DNA of 64,000 bases from SZUA-547 sp963669265 (GCA_963669265.1 OY769916.1:2728001-2792000), one strand, 5' to 3'; positions 52,192 to 61,364 are shown, counted from the first letter of the stretch. A program made the numbers and translations. The notes: generated by a model from the sequence alone, not told the origin.

Positions 52192-53598
52192 TCACCAAGC
52201 GTTGGGCGGCACCACGGCGCAATCGATGTCATGCCGGGCCAGCTCCGCACAGGCGGAGCGCGCGATGCGCTCATCCGAGAACCCGGTATAGCGCGCCCGG
52301 TAGATCGGCGCCGGACCGGACCGCGCCACGGTGATCAGCTCATCCGCGTCATTGACCAGTTTCGCGTCCGCAGGCTGGGTGTTCGCCAGACGGGCCGCCG
52401 CCTGACTCTCATAACGGTAGGCACCCACCTGAATGGCCCAGTCGGTCGCCGCGGGGCCGCCATCCCCCTGATCCGGCGGCGAGCCCGCCACCGCCAGGTT
52501 CGGCGCGGAGAGATCCGCAGCCCCGATTGTTACGCTCGCCTTGCGCGATCCGGGGCGCGGCGTCGGCGCCGGGCTGAACCGCGGCGCGCGGATTGGCGGA
52601 CCGAGCGCCGCTTGCGCGTTCGGGGCGATCACCTCTCCGATATTGCGCGCGCCTCTCGCGATCAGGCTTTCAGCGCTGGCGTAGACGATCGGCGGTCGTG
52701 ATTGCGGCGCCGGGGATTTCATCACCATCACCGGTTGCGAGACGCGATCGGCGCGGGAAAAGCCAAGATCAAGCAGCCGCATCATTTCCTTGTCGCGGGT
52801 GCGGCCGGTGCGTCCTCCAAAGACCGAGGCGATGATTCGCGTGTCCCCACGCTCGGCCGAGCCGACCAGCGTGAATCCGGCGGCGCGCGTATAACCGGTC
52901 TTGATCCCGTCCGCGCCGCGATAGCCCTTCACGAACCGCCGGTTGGTGGCGAGGTAGGTGCGGCCGTTGATCTTCACCGAGTTGCGGCTGAAGAGATTGT
53001 AGTAGTCTGGAAAGTCATAGAATAGGCGCCGGCCCAGCTGCGCCATGTCGCGCGCCGTGGACAGGTGGCCCTTGGCGGTCAGACCGGAGGCGTTCTTGAA
53101 GGTCGTGCGGCGCATCCCCAACGACTTGGCCTTGGCGGTCATGTCCTGCGCGAATTTCCACTCCGTTCCCGAAACCGCCTCGCCCAGCGCCGTCGCTGCG
53201 TCATTCGCGGATTTTACCGCCGCTGCGCGAATCAGTGTGCGAAGACTCACCCTCTGACCTGCCCAAAACCCGATTTTGGACGGCGGTTGCGCCGCAGCAC
53301 GTTTGGAGATCGTCACCTTCTGGTCCAGATGCAGCCGCCCGGCCCGGATCGCGTCAAATACCATGTATAGCGTCATCATTTTGGTCAAAGACGCGGGATG
53401 AAGCCGCGTGTCGGCGTTTCGCGAATGCAAAACCTTGCCGCTTCGCGCGTCCATCACGAACGCCGCGTACTGGCGCGCCTCGGCCTGTGTCGCGCCGGCC
53501 GCCAGCGCCATATATGTGGCGCACAACACGAAAAACGCCGCAAAAAGCCGCGAAATGGGGGGTATAGCTGCTCGAACCACGGTATTCACCCGTCGCAA
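52192..53598 (-). CDS. D-alanyl-D-alanine carboxypeptidase with SPOR domain
   Basis: Trims the terminal D-Ala from peptidoglycan stem peptides in the periplasm. The 468-residue protein has a signal helix, then S70-L-T-K73 (nucleophile motif), S130-A-N and K233-T-G. A C-terminal SPOR domain follows (about 385-465), which binds denuded glycan and targets septa. It starts with TTG 53598 or GTG 53589; neither has a convincing ribosome site. It is divergent from the phasin gene. Confidence 0.88.
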   Translation of the reverse strand: MRRVNTVVRAAIPPISRLFAAFFVLCATYMALAAGATQAEARQYAAFVMDARSGKVLHSRNADTRLHPASLTKMMTLYMVFDAIRAGRLHLDQKVTISKRAAAQPPSKIGFWAGQRVSLRTLIRAAAVKSANDAATALGEAVSGTEWKFAQDMTAKAKSLGMRRTTFKNASGLTAKGHLSTARDMAQLGRRLFYDFPDYYNLFSRNSVKINGRTYLATNRRFVKGYRGADGIKTGYTRAAGFTLVGSAERGDTRIIASVFGGRTGRTRDKEMMRLLDLGFSRADRVSQPVMVMKSPAPQSRPPIVYASAESLIARGARNIGEVIAPNAQAALGPPIRAPRFSPAPTPRPGSRKASVTIGAADLSAPNLAVAGSPPDQGDGGPAATDWAIQVGAYRYESQAAARLANTQPADAKLVNDADELITVARSGPAPIYRARYTGFSDERIARSACAELARHDIDCAVVPPNAW

Positions 53599-53746
53599 TT
53601 TGCCTGTTTACGCCAATACTTAGTCTTTTTTGTTGAAGCGAAGTTTAACACGGCCGTCCCGCTTGGGAAACTCCCGTCTGGGTAATTTCTCGCCGATGTG
53701 ACTGACGCGAAAGGCACAGAAATTCGCCGTCGCGAGAATTTTTTGC

Positions 53747-53796
53747 TGCGATGCACCAATTAATCTTGACGCACCGCAACATTTTTCCCATATCGT
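53747..53796 (+). promoter_or_regulatory. Phasin promoter region with TGC/GCA palindromes
   Basis: TGCGATGCA (53747-53755) and CGCACCGCA (53770-53778) are TGC/GCA-type palindromes 23 bp apart, of the kind reported for PhaR. TTGACG (53766-53771) and TATCGT (53791-53796), spaced 19 bp, are a candidate promoter. The second palindrome lies over the -35/spacer boundary, as expected for a repressor. Confidence 0.4.
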
Positions 53797-53884
53797 CCTC
53801 AGAACAACGGGTCATATCCCCGTCGCAAAACATCACTACAGACATTGCCGGCGCTCGGAGCGCCGCACATTTGGAGAGAAGACC

Positions 53885-54319
53885 ATGACCGCCAACGAGG
53901 CCGTTAAACAGATCGAAGAGATCACCGCCGAGACGCAGAAAACCGTGACCGCGCAGTTCGACAAAGTCACCAAAGGCTTTGAGGACGTCGCGTCGTTCAA
54001 CCAGCAGACCGTCGATGCGTTCGTGCAGTCCGGCAACGTCGCCGTGAAAGCCGTCGAGCAGTACAACAACGAGCTGGCCGCCTACGCCAAGAAGTCCGTT
54101 GAAGACAACGTCGCCGCCGCGAAAGAGCTGGCCGGCGTCAAGTCCGTCAACGAGTACATCGAGAAGCAGAACGAGCTGGTCAAATCCAACTACGAGGGCG
54201 CCGTCGCCCAGGCCGCGAAGCTGAACGAGCTGGCCCAGGCCGCCGCGAAAGACACCTTCGCGCCGCTTCAGGCCCGTGCGACCGCCGCGCAGGACCTGCT
54301 GAAGTCCTACCACGCGTAA
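53885..54319 (+). CDS. Phasin family protein
   Basis: Coats polyhydroxyalkanoate granules. The 144-residue protein is helical with amphipathic repeats (ETQKTVTAQFDKVTKGFEDV; AAYAKKSVEDNVAAAKEL; FAPLQARATAAQDLL), the usual phasin pattern. It is strongly biased to GCC/AAG codons and ends in a very strong terminator, both suggesting high expression. It partners with PhaC (5276). Confidence 0.88.
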   Translation: MTANEAVKQIEEITAETQKTVTAQFDKVTKGFEDVASFNQQTVDAFVQSGNVAVKAVEQYNNELAAYAKKSVEDNVAAAKELAGVKSVNEYIEKQNELVKSNYEGAVAQAAKLNELAQAAAKDTFAPLQARATAAQDLLKSYHA

Positions 54320-54351
54320 GCGCTCCCGAAGCTTCGGGATTTAGACGACCG

Positions 54352-54382
54352 AAAGGGGGGCCTCGCGCCCCCCTTTTTCTTT
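54352..54382 (+). terminator. Strong Rho-independent terminator after the phasin gene
   Basis: AAAGGGGGGC pairs with GCCCCCCTTT around CTCGC, followed by TTCTTT. A separate perfect palindrome CCCGAAGCTTCGGG lies just before it at 54325-54338. Confidence 0.9.
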
Positions 54383-54437
54383 GCGCCTCACGCGATATAT
54401 AATGGGGCATCGCCGCCCATATCGGATCGCACGACCT

Positions 54438-54815
54438 ATGACGCCGCTGAGCTTGAAAATTGAGGACCGGTACGCCGCCCGGATGTCATCCGAGGGCGAT
54501 GACGGGCCTGGCGGGCCCGATGGCGACGTCGTCGTGGTGCCGGAGGCCAAGACCAAGACGAAGCGGCCCTCGATGTACAAGGTGTTGCTGCTGAATGACG
54601 ATTACACTCCGATGGAGTTCGTCGTTCACGTTCTGGAGCGTTTTTTCGGCATCAATCAGACCATGGCGGTCGAATTGATGCTGACCGTCCACCGCAAGGG
54701 GCTCGCCGTGGTCGGCGTGTTCTCGTTTGAGATCGCCGAGACCAAGGTGACGCAGGTGATGGAATACGCCCAGCGCAACGAGCATCCCCTTCAGTGCACG
54801 ATGGAAAAGGAATGA
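54438..54815 (+). CDS. clpS: Clp protease adaptor ClpS
   Basis: Delivers N-degron substrates to ClpA. The core KVLLLNDDYTPMEFVVHVLE, VELMLTVHRKGLAVVGVF, EIAETKVTQVM and HPLQCTMEKE is typical; the Asp/His pockets bind the N-terminal residue. The start is uncertain: ATG 54438 or 54483 (110 residues). A TATAAT-like -10 near 54396 would give a 30-base leader for 54438. It is followed by clpA after 232 bp. Confidence 0.9.
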   Translation: MTPLSLKIEDRYAARMSSEGDDGPGGPDGDVVVVPEAKTKTKRPSMYKVLLLNDDYTPMEFVVHVLERFFGINQTMAVELMLTVHRKGLAVVGVFSFEIAETKVTQVMEYAQRNEHPLQCTMEKE

Positions 54816-54958
54816 GCGTTGCTCCCAGACTGAGGACGCCCGCTCGCAGAATTGTGAAATTCCCTCTTCGCCGCGCAGACGCTGCTGAAGCGGCGAAAAC
54901 GCCGGGACGCAAGGCTTGAAACACCTTGTCGCAATAGGGGCGCAATTCATATCTACTG

Positions 54959-54986
54959 ACAGGACGCGCATTTCGTGCTGTCCTGT
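54959..54986 (+). promoter_or_regulatory. Inverted repeat in the clpS-clpA gap
   Basis: ACAGGAC (54959-54965) and GTCCTGT (54980-54986) form 7-bp arms around a 14-base loop, about 60 bp before clpA. It may be a clpA operator or a transcript hairpin. No T-run follows. Confidence 0.35.
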
Positions 54987-55047
54987 AGAACGAGACCGCG
55001 CCGCCCGATGACGGGCGCCGCCAGTGTGAGACCGTAAGGAGACGCCC

Positions 55048-57378
55048 ATGCCGTCGTTTTCGCAAAGTCTGGAGGAGGCCATCCACAGGGCGCTCAGCCA
55101 CGCGAATGCGCGCAGACATGAGCTCGCGACGCTGGAGCACCTGTTGCTCGCCCTGGTCGACGAGCCTGACGCCTCTCGGGTCATGCGGGCCTGCGGGGTC
55201 GATCTGGATGAGTTGCGCGGCACGCTGACCACCTATCTGGATGAGGAGCTCGCCGCCCTCGTCTCGGATGTCGAAGGATCAGAGGCTGCGCCGACCACCG
55301 GTTTCCAGCGGGTGATCCAGCGCGCGGCGATTCATGTGCAAAGCTCGGGCCGGACCGAGGTCACGGGCGCCAATGTGCTGGTCGCCATATTCGCGGAGCG
55401 AGAGAGCCACGCGGCCTTCTTCCTGCAGGATCAGGACATGACCCGTTACGACGCGGTCAATTACATCAGCCATGGCGTCGCCAAAAACCCGGCCTTTGGA
55501 GAATCCCGTCCCGTGCGCGGCGCAGATGATGAGGAGCCGAAAGTTGACGCCGAGGGCGCCGAGGAAGCCAAGCAGGACGAAACCGCGCTAGCCAAATACT
55601 GCGTCGATCTGAACGCCAAGGCGCTCAAGGGCGACGTGGACCCGCTAATCGGCCGCAGCGATGAGCTGGAGCGCTGCGTGCAGGTGCTCTGCCGCCGGCG
55701 CAAGAACAACCCGCTTCTGGTGGGCGATCCCGGCGTCGGCAAGACCGCCATCGCCGAGGGGCTCGCCAAGCGTATCGTCGAGGGCGAGACGCCGGATGTG
55801 CTGGCGGGCGCGACGATTTTCTCGCTCGACATGGGCGCGCTTCTGGCCGGAACCCGGTATCGCGGGGATTTTGAGGAACGCCTGAAAGCGGTGGTCAAAG
55901 AGCTTGAGGACCACCCGGACGCGGTGCTCTTCATCGATGAGATTCACACCGTGATCGGCGCCGGCGCGACCTCAGGCGGGGCCATGGACGCCTCCAACCT
56001 TCTGAAGCCCGCGCTTCAGTCCGGCACGCTGCGCTGCATGGGCTCGACCACGTACAAGGAATACCGCCAGCATTTCGAAAAGGACCGCGCGCTCAGCCGC
56101 CGGTTCCAGAAGATCGACATCAACGAGCCGTCGATCCCCGATGCGATCAAGATCCTCAAAGGTCTGAAGCCGTATTTCGAAGAGCATCACGAGGTGCGCT
56201 ACACGGCGGACGCCATCAAGACGTCGGTCGACCTCGCGTCGCGCTACATCAACGACCGCAAGCTGCCGGACAGCGCCATCGACGTGATCGACGAGGCGGG
56301 CGCGGCGCAGCATCTGGTGCCGGAGTCGAAGCGGCGCAAAACGATCTCGCCGAAGGAGATCGAGGCGGTGGTTGCCAAGATCGCGCGCATTCCACCCAAG
56401 ACGGTCTCGAAGGATGACGCGACCACGCTGCGCGATCTTGAGAAGAACCTCAAACGGGTGGTGTTCGGTCAGGACACGGCGATCGAGGCGCTCGCCTCCG
56501 CCATCAAACTCAGTCGCGCGGGGTTGCGCGAGCCGGAAAAACCGATCGGCTCCTACCTCTTCGCCGGGCCGACAGGCGTCGGCAAGACCGAAGTCGCCAA
56601 GCAACTCGCCGATACGATGGGCGTGGAGCTTCTGCGGTTCGACATGTCGGAATACATGGAGAAGCACTCGGTCAGCCGCCTGATCGGCGCGCCGCCGGGC
56701 TATGTGGGCTTTGATCAGGGCGGGCTGTTGACCGATGGGGTCGACCAGCATCCGCATGTGGTGCTGCTGCTCGATGAGATCGAAAAGGCGCATCCGGACG
56801 TGTTCAACATCCTGTTGCAGGTGATGGATCACGGCAAGCTGACCGATCACAACGGCAAGACGGTCGATTTCCGCAACGTGATTCTGATCATGACCTCGAA
56901 CGCAGGGGCGACGGAGCTGGCCAAAGCGGCCATCGGGTTCGGCCGCAGCCGCCGCGAGGGCGAGGACACCGCCGCCATTGAGCGCACGTTCACGCCGGAG
57001 TTCCGCAACCGTCTGGATGCGGTGATCTCCTTCGCGCCGCTGGGTCACGACGTCATCCTGCAGGTGGTCGAGAAGTTCGTCCTCCAGTTGGAGGCGCAGT
57101 TGCTGGATCGGGGCGTCTCCATCGAGCTTTCCGAAGAAGCCGCCGGATGGCTGGGCGACAGGGGCTATGACGACAAGATGGGCGCTCGCCCGCTGGCGCG
57201 GGTCATTCAAGAGCATATCAAGAAGCCTCTGGCCGAAGAATTGCTGTTCGGCGAGCTGATCAAGGGCGGTCTGGTGCGCGTCGGCGTCAAGGATGACAAG
57301 ATCCATCTGGAATGCCTGCCCCCCGACCACCCGAGGCTCACAGGCGACAAGAAAACCCCGCTTCTGACGGCGGGATAA
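55048..57378 (+). CDS. clpA: ATP-dependent Clp protease ATP-binding subunit ClpA
   Basis: Hexameric unfoldase that feeds proteins to ClpP. The 776-residue chain has an N-domain with two repeats (FSQSLEEAIHRALSHANARR), NBD1 with Walker A GDPGVGKT (Lys232) and NBD2 with GPTGVGKT (Lys513), Walker B VLLLDEIEKAHPDV and the sensor-2 region. The usual order clpS-clpA is kept. A strong ribosome site (AAGGAG) precedes the ATG, and a terminator follows. Confidence 0.96.
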   Translation: MPSFSQSLEEAIHRALSHANARRHELATLEHLLLALVDEPDASRVMRACGVDLDELRGTLTTYLDEELAALVSDVEGSEAAPTTGFQRVIQRAAIHVQSSGRTEVTGANVLVAIFAERESHAAFFLQDQDMTRYDAVNYISHGVAKNPAFGESRPVRGADDEEPKVDAEGAEEAKQDETALAKYCVDLNAKALKGDVDPLIGRSDELERCVQVLCRRRKNNPLLVGDPGVGKTAIAEGLAKRIVEGETPDVLAGATIFSLDMGALLAGTRYRGDFEERLKAVVKELEDHPDAVLFIDEIHTVIGAGATSGGAMDASNLLKPALQSGTLRCMGSTTYKEYRQHFEKDRALSRRFQKIDINEPSIPDAIKILKGLKPYFEEHHEVRYTADAIKTSVDLASRYINDRKLPDSAIDVIDEAGAAQHLVPESKRRKTISPKEIEAVVAKIARIPPKTVSKDDATTLRDLEKNLKRVVFGQDTAIEALASAIKLSRAGLREPEKPIGSYLFAGPTGVGKTEVAKQLADTMGVELLRFDMSEYMEKHSVSRLIGAPPGYVGFDQGGLLTDGVDQHPHVVLLLDEIEKAHPDVFNILLQVMDHGKLTDHNGKTVDFRNVILIMTSNAGATELAKAAIGFGRSRREGEDTAAIERTFTPEFRNRLDAVISFAPLGHDVILQVVEKFVLQLEAQLLDRGVSIELSEEAAGWLGDRGYDDKMGARPLARVIQEHIKKPLAEELLFGELIKGGLVRVGVKDDKIHLECLPPDHPRLTGDKKTPLLTAG

Positions 57379-57383
57379 GTTAG

Positions 57384-57406
57384 AGGGGCGCTGCGGCGCC
57401 CCTTTC
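57384..57406 (+). terminator. Two-way terminator between clpA and the aquaporin gene
   Basis: AGGGGCGC and GCGCCCCT form a perfect 8-bp stem with a TGCG loop, followed by TT on the plus strand and TCTAAC on the minus strand. It lies between convergent genes. Confidence 0.7.
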
Positions 57407-57433
57407 ACATTTCAGGATCTCGTCCGGCTCGCG

Positions 57434-58126
57434 TTATTTCGCCGGGGCGTCGGCCTCCTGCAACGCCGGGCCTGACAACAGCCATCCGCACACCGCCCAG
57501 GCTGCGACCGCGCCCACCAATTGCGCGACGATGAACCCCGCAATATGCGCGGGATCGATGCCCGCGAACGTGTCGGAGAATCCGCGCGCAATGGTCACCG
57601 CCGGATTTGCGAAACTGGTCGACGCCGTGAACCAGTAGGCGGCGGTGATGTAGAGCCCGACCGCCATTGGCACCGCGGATGACCGCGCCTTCAGGGTCGC
57701 GAAGATGGTGAAGACGAGGCCGAACGTCGCCACCATCTCGGCGAACCATTGCGCGCCTCCAGTGCGCGCGGTGGTGGAGGCCTGAAACACCGTCTCCGCG
57801 AACATTAGATGCGCCGCCCAGACGCCGATGATCCCGCCTGCGATCTGCATCAAGACGTAAGCCGCGCCCTCAGCCGCTGATATCTCCCGCCGCAACCCGA
57901 AAGCCAGCGTGACCGCCGGGTTGAAATGCGCGCCGGAGATCGGCCCCAGCATGGTGATCAAAACCACAAGGATCGCGCCGGTCGGAATGGTGTTGCCTAG
58001 GAGTGCAATGGCGATGTTCCCGCCGGCCAACCGCTCGGCCATGATCCCCGACCCGACCACGGTGGCGAGAAGAAACGAGGTCCCGATGAACTCAGCGGCC
58101 AACCGTCTTGAGTAACTGTCGCTCAT
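57434..58126 (-). CDS. aqpS: Aquaglyceroporin of the arsenic operon (AqpS-like)
   Basis: A 230-residue MIP channel with six predicted helices and two NPA boxes (HFNPAVT, N69-A71; FANPAVT, N174-A176). In other alphaproteobacteria an aquaporin replaces arsB in ars operons and lets arsenite flow out. Here it follows arsC with an ATGA overlap, which gives the same layout. It could also transport glycerol or other neutral solutes. Confidence 0.85.
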   Translation of the reverse strand: MSDSYSRRLAAEFIGTSFLLATVVGSGIMAERLAGGNIAIALLGNTIPTGAILVVLITMLGPISGAHFNPAVTLAFGLRREISAAEGAAYVLMQIAGGIIGVWAAHLMFAETVFQASTTARTGGAQWFAEMVATFGLVFTIFATLKARSSAVPMAVGLYITAAYWFTASTSFANPAVTIARGFSDTFAGIDPAHIAGFIVAQLVGAVAAWAVCGWLLSGPALQEADAPAK

Positions 58127-58623
58127 TCTTCGCCCCTTCCGATCGCGTCCAGCCGTTCGCGCAGCGCGAGCTGGTCGAGGCTCTCATACGGCAGATTGAT
58201 AAAGATGGAAATCCGGCTCTGCATCATCCGATAGGTCTCGGAAAAAGCGGCCCGCTTCTCCGCTTCGGTCCCCACCACAGCGGCCGGGTCCGGCACGCCC
58301 CAATGCGCGGTCGCCGGATGGCCGGGCCAGACCGGGCACGTCTCCTCGGCCGCGTTGCCGCAGACCGTGAAAATGAAGTCCATCTTCGGCGCGTCGGGGC
58401 CAGAGAATTCGTCCCAGCTTTTCGAGCGTGCGAACGTCGTGTCGTGATCCATCCCCTGTAACTGCTCGATCGCATAGGGGTTCGGCCGCCCGGTGGGCTG
58501 CGAGCCCGCCGAGTAGGCCATGAACCTGCCCGCGCCTTCGCGCAACAGGATCGCCTCGGCGATGATCGAGCGGGCGGAGTTGCCAGTGCAAAGGAAGAGG
58601 ACGTTATGTATGTGGTCCGACAT
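58123..58623 (-). CDS. arsC: Arsenate reductase (low-molecular-weight phosphatase type)
   Basis: Reduces arsenate to arsenite. The P-loop CTGNSARS (12-19) has Cys12, and Cys88 (TVCGN) and Cys96 (ETCPVWPG) complete the redox triad of the thioredoxin-linked type. The 166-residue length fits. It overlaps arsR by 20 bases and aqpS by 4, so the three genes are one operon. Confidence 0.92.
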   Translation of the reverse strand: MSDHIHNVLFLCTGNSARSIIAEAILLREGAGRFMAYSAGSQPTGRPNPYAIEQLQGMDHDTTFARSKSWDEFSGPDAPKMDFIFTVCGNAAEETCPVWPGHPATAHWGVPDPAAVVGTEAEKRAAFSETYRMMQSRISIFINLPYESLDQLALRERLDAIGRGEE

Positions 58624-58996
58624 CAGCGCGTGTCCTGATTTTCGGTTTCTGGGAAGTCTTGGCGTCGCAAGCGCAGGCGATCTTGTCGATCACTGGCTGA
58701 CAGAGCTCTGGCGCGCCGTCGCAGCAATCCTCCATCAGAAAGCCGAGGAGGCCGCCGATCCCGTCGAAATCCGCGAAATAGCGCACAGAGCGGCCCTCAC
58801 GTGCGTTCCGGATCAGCCCGGCGGACGCCAGGATCGCCAGGTTGGTCGACATGGTGTTTTGCCGAACGCCCAGCTTTTCGCTGATCTCTCCAGCGGCCAT
58901 GCCGGTCTGACCCGCCTTGATCAGAAGGCGAAAAACTTCCAGCCGTGTGTCCTGGCCGAGGGCGGCGAACGCGTTGAGGGCGTCTGGTTTATCCAT
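58604..58996 (-). CDS. arsR: ArsR/SmtB family arsenic repressor
   Basis: A 130-residue winged-helix repressor of the ars operon. The DNA-binding core is MAAGEISEKLGVRQNTMSTNLAILASAGL. The C-terminal part has DCC (Cys91, Cys92), Cys99 and CAC (Cys108, Cys110), a likely arsenite-binding cluster, unlike the ELCVCDL site of E. coli ArsR. Its start codon lies within the palindrome at 58994-59019, and no ribosome site is visible. Confidence 0.9.
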   Translation of the reverse strand: MDKPDALNAFAALGQDTRLEVFRLLIKAGQTGMAAGEISEKLGVRQNTMSTNLAILASAGLIRNAREGRSVRYFADFDGIGGLLGFLMEDCCDGAPELCQPVIDKIACACDAKTSQKPKIRTRADVGPHT

Positions 58997-59019
58997 ATAT
59001 CAAGATTAATAGATATATG
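58994..59019 (-). promoter_or_regulatory. ArsR operator palindrome over the arsR start codon
   Basis: CATATATC (58994-59001) and GATATATG (59012-59019) are perfect 8-bp inverted arms spaced 10 bp. The arsR ATG is the outer end of one arm. This suggests an operator overlapping the transcription start and a leaderless or near-leaderless transcript. Confidence 0.65.
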
Positions 59020-59057
59020 TGTGGAGTCCAGCGGCGCATTGTCCGTTCGCCGCCGAC

Positions 59058-59804
59058 TCAGGTGGCCAGACCTTTTAGCGCCCAGCCGATCAGATAGGCG
59101 ATGGCGGCGGCCGAGGCGCCGGTCGCCAGCGTCTCGACGCCCAACCTCCAGCCGGGCTTCTCAACGAACAATCCCTGCGCCGACCCAATGGCGAAGAACA
59201 CCGCGCAGGTGATCACGCCGGCGACTTGGAACAGCATGGCCGGATCCATGTCGAACCAGCCGAACCAGGCCAGAAGATATGGGATCAGGGGCGCCGCGCC
59301 GCAGATGAGAAAGGCGGTGAAGGTTGCGAAGGCGGCGGATTTGGGCGCGCGGGAGACGCGCGCCGCGCCATGTTCCTCGGCCATCATGAAATCGATCCAG
59401 CGCTCACGCTCGGCGGTGATCACATCGACCGCGGCCTCCAGCGCTTCGCCTTCGAAGCCCTTGCGCGCGAAGATCTGTCGGACTTCCTCGCGCTCGCCTT
59501 CGGGGTAGGCCTCCACATGGCGGCTTTCCATAGCCCGCAGAGTGCGTTGCTCCTCGATTTCCGAGCGTGTGCCGGAATAATTTCCCGCCGCCATGGAAAA
59601 ACCGTCGCCGACGAGATTGGCGATCCCCAGCACCAGCACGATCCCCGTCGACAGCTCCGCCCCAGCGACGCCTGCAACGATGGCGAAGGTGGTCACCGCG
59701 CCGTCGATGCCGCCATAGATGTAGTCTCGCAGGTAAGAGGCGCGAAACGGCTCCTCCAGCCGCTCGGCGATATCGCTTGGATCGTGGCTGTGTTCATTGG
59801 GCAT
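59058..59804 (-). CDS. VIT1/CCC1 family metal transporter
   Basis: A 248-residue membrane protein of the vacuolar iron transporter family, with five predicted helices. The first cluster FRASYLRDYIYGGIDGAVTTFAIVAG is diagnostic. A long charged cytoplasmic region (about 85-150, EREEVRQIF and MAEEHG) fits the metal-binding domain. It probably exports Fe2+ or Mn2+. It is not co-regulated with ars, since the arsR operator faces away and the gene ends 62 bp before arsR. Confidence 0.85.
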   Translation of the reverse strand: MPNEHSHDPSDIAERLEEPFRASYLRDYIYGGIDGAVTTFAIVAGVAGAELSTGIVLVLGIANLVGDGFSMAAGNYSGTRSEIEEQRTLRAMESRHVEAYPEGEREEVRQIFARKGFEGEALEAAVDVITAERERWIDFMMAEEHGAARVSRAPKSAAFATFTAFLICGAAPLIPYLLAWFGWFDMDPAMLFQVAGVITCAVFFAIGSAQGLFVEKPGWRLGVETLATGASAAAIAYLIGWALKGLAT

Positions 59805-59826
59805 GACAGTCGCCGGTATACGCCTT

Positions 59827-61353
59827 CTATCGCTCGGTGAACTTGATCTCGATCCGGCGGTTGCGGGCGAAGGCCTCTGGCGTTGGACGCCCGTCGATGG
59901 GTTGGAATTCGCCGAATCCTGTCGCCGCCAGCCGTTTGGGCGAGATCCCCTCGTCGCGCACGAGGAATCGGACGACCGACAGCGCTCGCGCCTGACTGAG
60001 TTCCCAGTTGTCGGCGAAGCGCGGGCTGTTCAGCGGCACGGAATCGGTATGGCCGTCGACCCGCAGGATCCAGTCGATCCCCTCCGGAATCTCGTCCTGA
60101 ACCTCGCGCACGGCGCTGGCGAGCTTGCTCAGCTCGGCGCGGCCCTCTGGTCCGAGATCGGCGGAGCCGGAGGCGAACAGAACCTCGGACTGAAACAGGA
60201 ACCGGTCGCCGACGATCTTGATATCCTCGCGATCGCCCAGAATCTCGCGCATCCGGCCGAAGAATTCCGAGCGGAACCCCTCCAGCTCCTCCTTCTCCTT
60301 CGCCAACCGTTCCGCCTCGCGCGCCAGCGCCGAATTCAACTGCCGCCCGAGATCCGCGATCTGGATATTGGCGTCGCGATCACGTTCATCGGCGAGGTTG
60401 AGCTGGCTCTGAAGCGATCCGATCCTCTGGCGAAGCTCGGTGACTTGCTGGTTGAGCAGCGCGACCTCGCGCTGGGCCTTGGCGCTGGTCTCGCTGACAT
60501 CCGCCAACTGGTTCTTGGCCTGCGCCAGCAACGCCGCTTCGCGTTCGTTCTCGGTCAGCTCGAGATCCAGAAGACCGCTCAACTCGTCGCGCGAGGCTTC
60601 AGCGGCGGCGAGCAGGGTCAGCGTCTCCTCCGCTTCGCGCCGCTTTTCCTCCAGCGAGAGCGTGAGCGCGGTCAATTCCGCATCCGCGTCCGCCAGCCGT
60701 TCGCGCAGCGCCTGCACGGCGGCGGCCTCGGCGAGGCGGGCGGCCTCTTCCGCGCTCAGCGCTTCCGTGGTTTCCGTGAGCTCGATCGAGGTCGCCTCCA
60801 GTTCCGCCTCCAGCTCGGCCTGTTTGGCGGCGGCCTCCGCCTTGGTCTGCTCGATCAGCGCCTCTAGCGCCTCCCGCCGTGCGGCGGCGAGGCGGGCGGC
60901 CTCTTCCTGCGCATCGACCTCGTTGCGCATTTCGGCCAGCGCCACATTCAGCGCCTCTTTCTCGCTCAGTTCCCGCGCGTTGGCCTCTTCTAACGCTGAG
61001 ATCCGCGCGTTCAGTCCGTCACGCTCCTCGCCCAGTGCGGCCACCAGCGCGGCGTAGCGCCGGATCTCATCGGCGCTTGCGTCGACCTCTATGTTCAGGC
61101 GCGAGACCTCCTCATCCAGCCGGGCCGAACGGTCCCGCTCGATCGCCAGAACGTCGCTGAGCTGCGTCAGGTCGGACGAGAGCCGGTCCAGTTCCCGGTC
61201 CTTGCCGGTGATCTGCTCTTTCAGCACGAACTGCATGACCATGAAGATCGACAGCACGAAGATCATCACCAGCAACAGGGCGGTCATGGCGTCGACGAAG
61301 CCGGGCCAGATATTGGCTGTGAACCGTTCGCCGCTGCGGCGTCTCAGGGCCAT
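59827..61353 (-). CDS. MotB/OmpA-like peptidoglycan-binding membrane protein
   Basis: A 508-residue protein with an N-terminal membrane helix at about 20-45 (FVDAMTALLLVMIFVLSIFMVMQF). A long coiled coil follows (about 50-330, rich in EALIEQTKAEAAAKQAELEA-type repeats), then an OmpA-like domain with LRVDGHTDSVPLN and LSQARALSVVRFLV. The Asp in the helix (VDAMTAL) may be the proton-carrying residue as in MotB and TolR. It lies 11 bp after the ExbB/MotA-like gene. Likely a stator-type complex. Confidence 0.8.
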   Translation of the reverse strand: MALRRRSGERFTANIWPGFVDAMTALLLVMIFVLSIFMVMQFVLKEQITGKDRELDRLSSDLTQLSDVLAIERDRSARLDEEVSRLNIEVDASADEIRRYAALVAALGEERDGLNARISALEEANARELSEKEALNVALAEMRNEVDAQEEAARLAAARREALEALIEQTKAEAAAKQAELEAELEATSIELTETTEALSAEEAARLAEAAAVQALRERLADADAELTALTLSLEEKRREAEETLTLLAAAEASRDELSGLLDLELTENEREAALLAQAKNQLADVSETSAKAQREVALLNQQVTELRQRIGSLQSQLNLADERDRDANIQIADLGRQLNSALAREAERLAKEKEELEGFRSEFFGRMREILGDREDIKIVGDRFLFQSEVLFASGSADLGPEGRAELSKLASAVREVQDEIPEGIDWILRVDGHTDSVPLNSPRFADNWELSQARALSVVRFLVRDEGISPKRLAATGFGEFQPIDGRPTPEAFARNRRIEIKFTER

Positions 61354-61364
61354 CGCCCGACGCC

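Noticed and set aside
53747..53796. Firm PhaR site assignment
   Set aside because: The consensus is from memory and a phaR gene is not in the window; kept as a candidate only.
55972..57408. 478-codon frame antisense to clpA
   Set aside because: Shadow frame; also crosses the clpA terminator.
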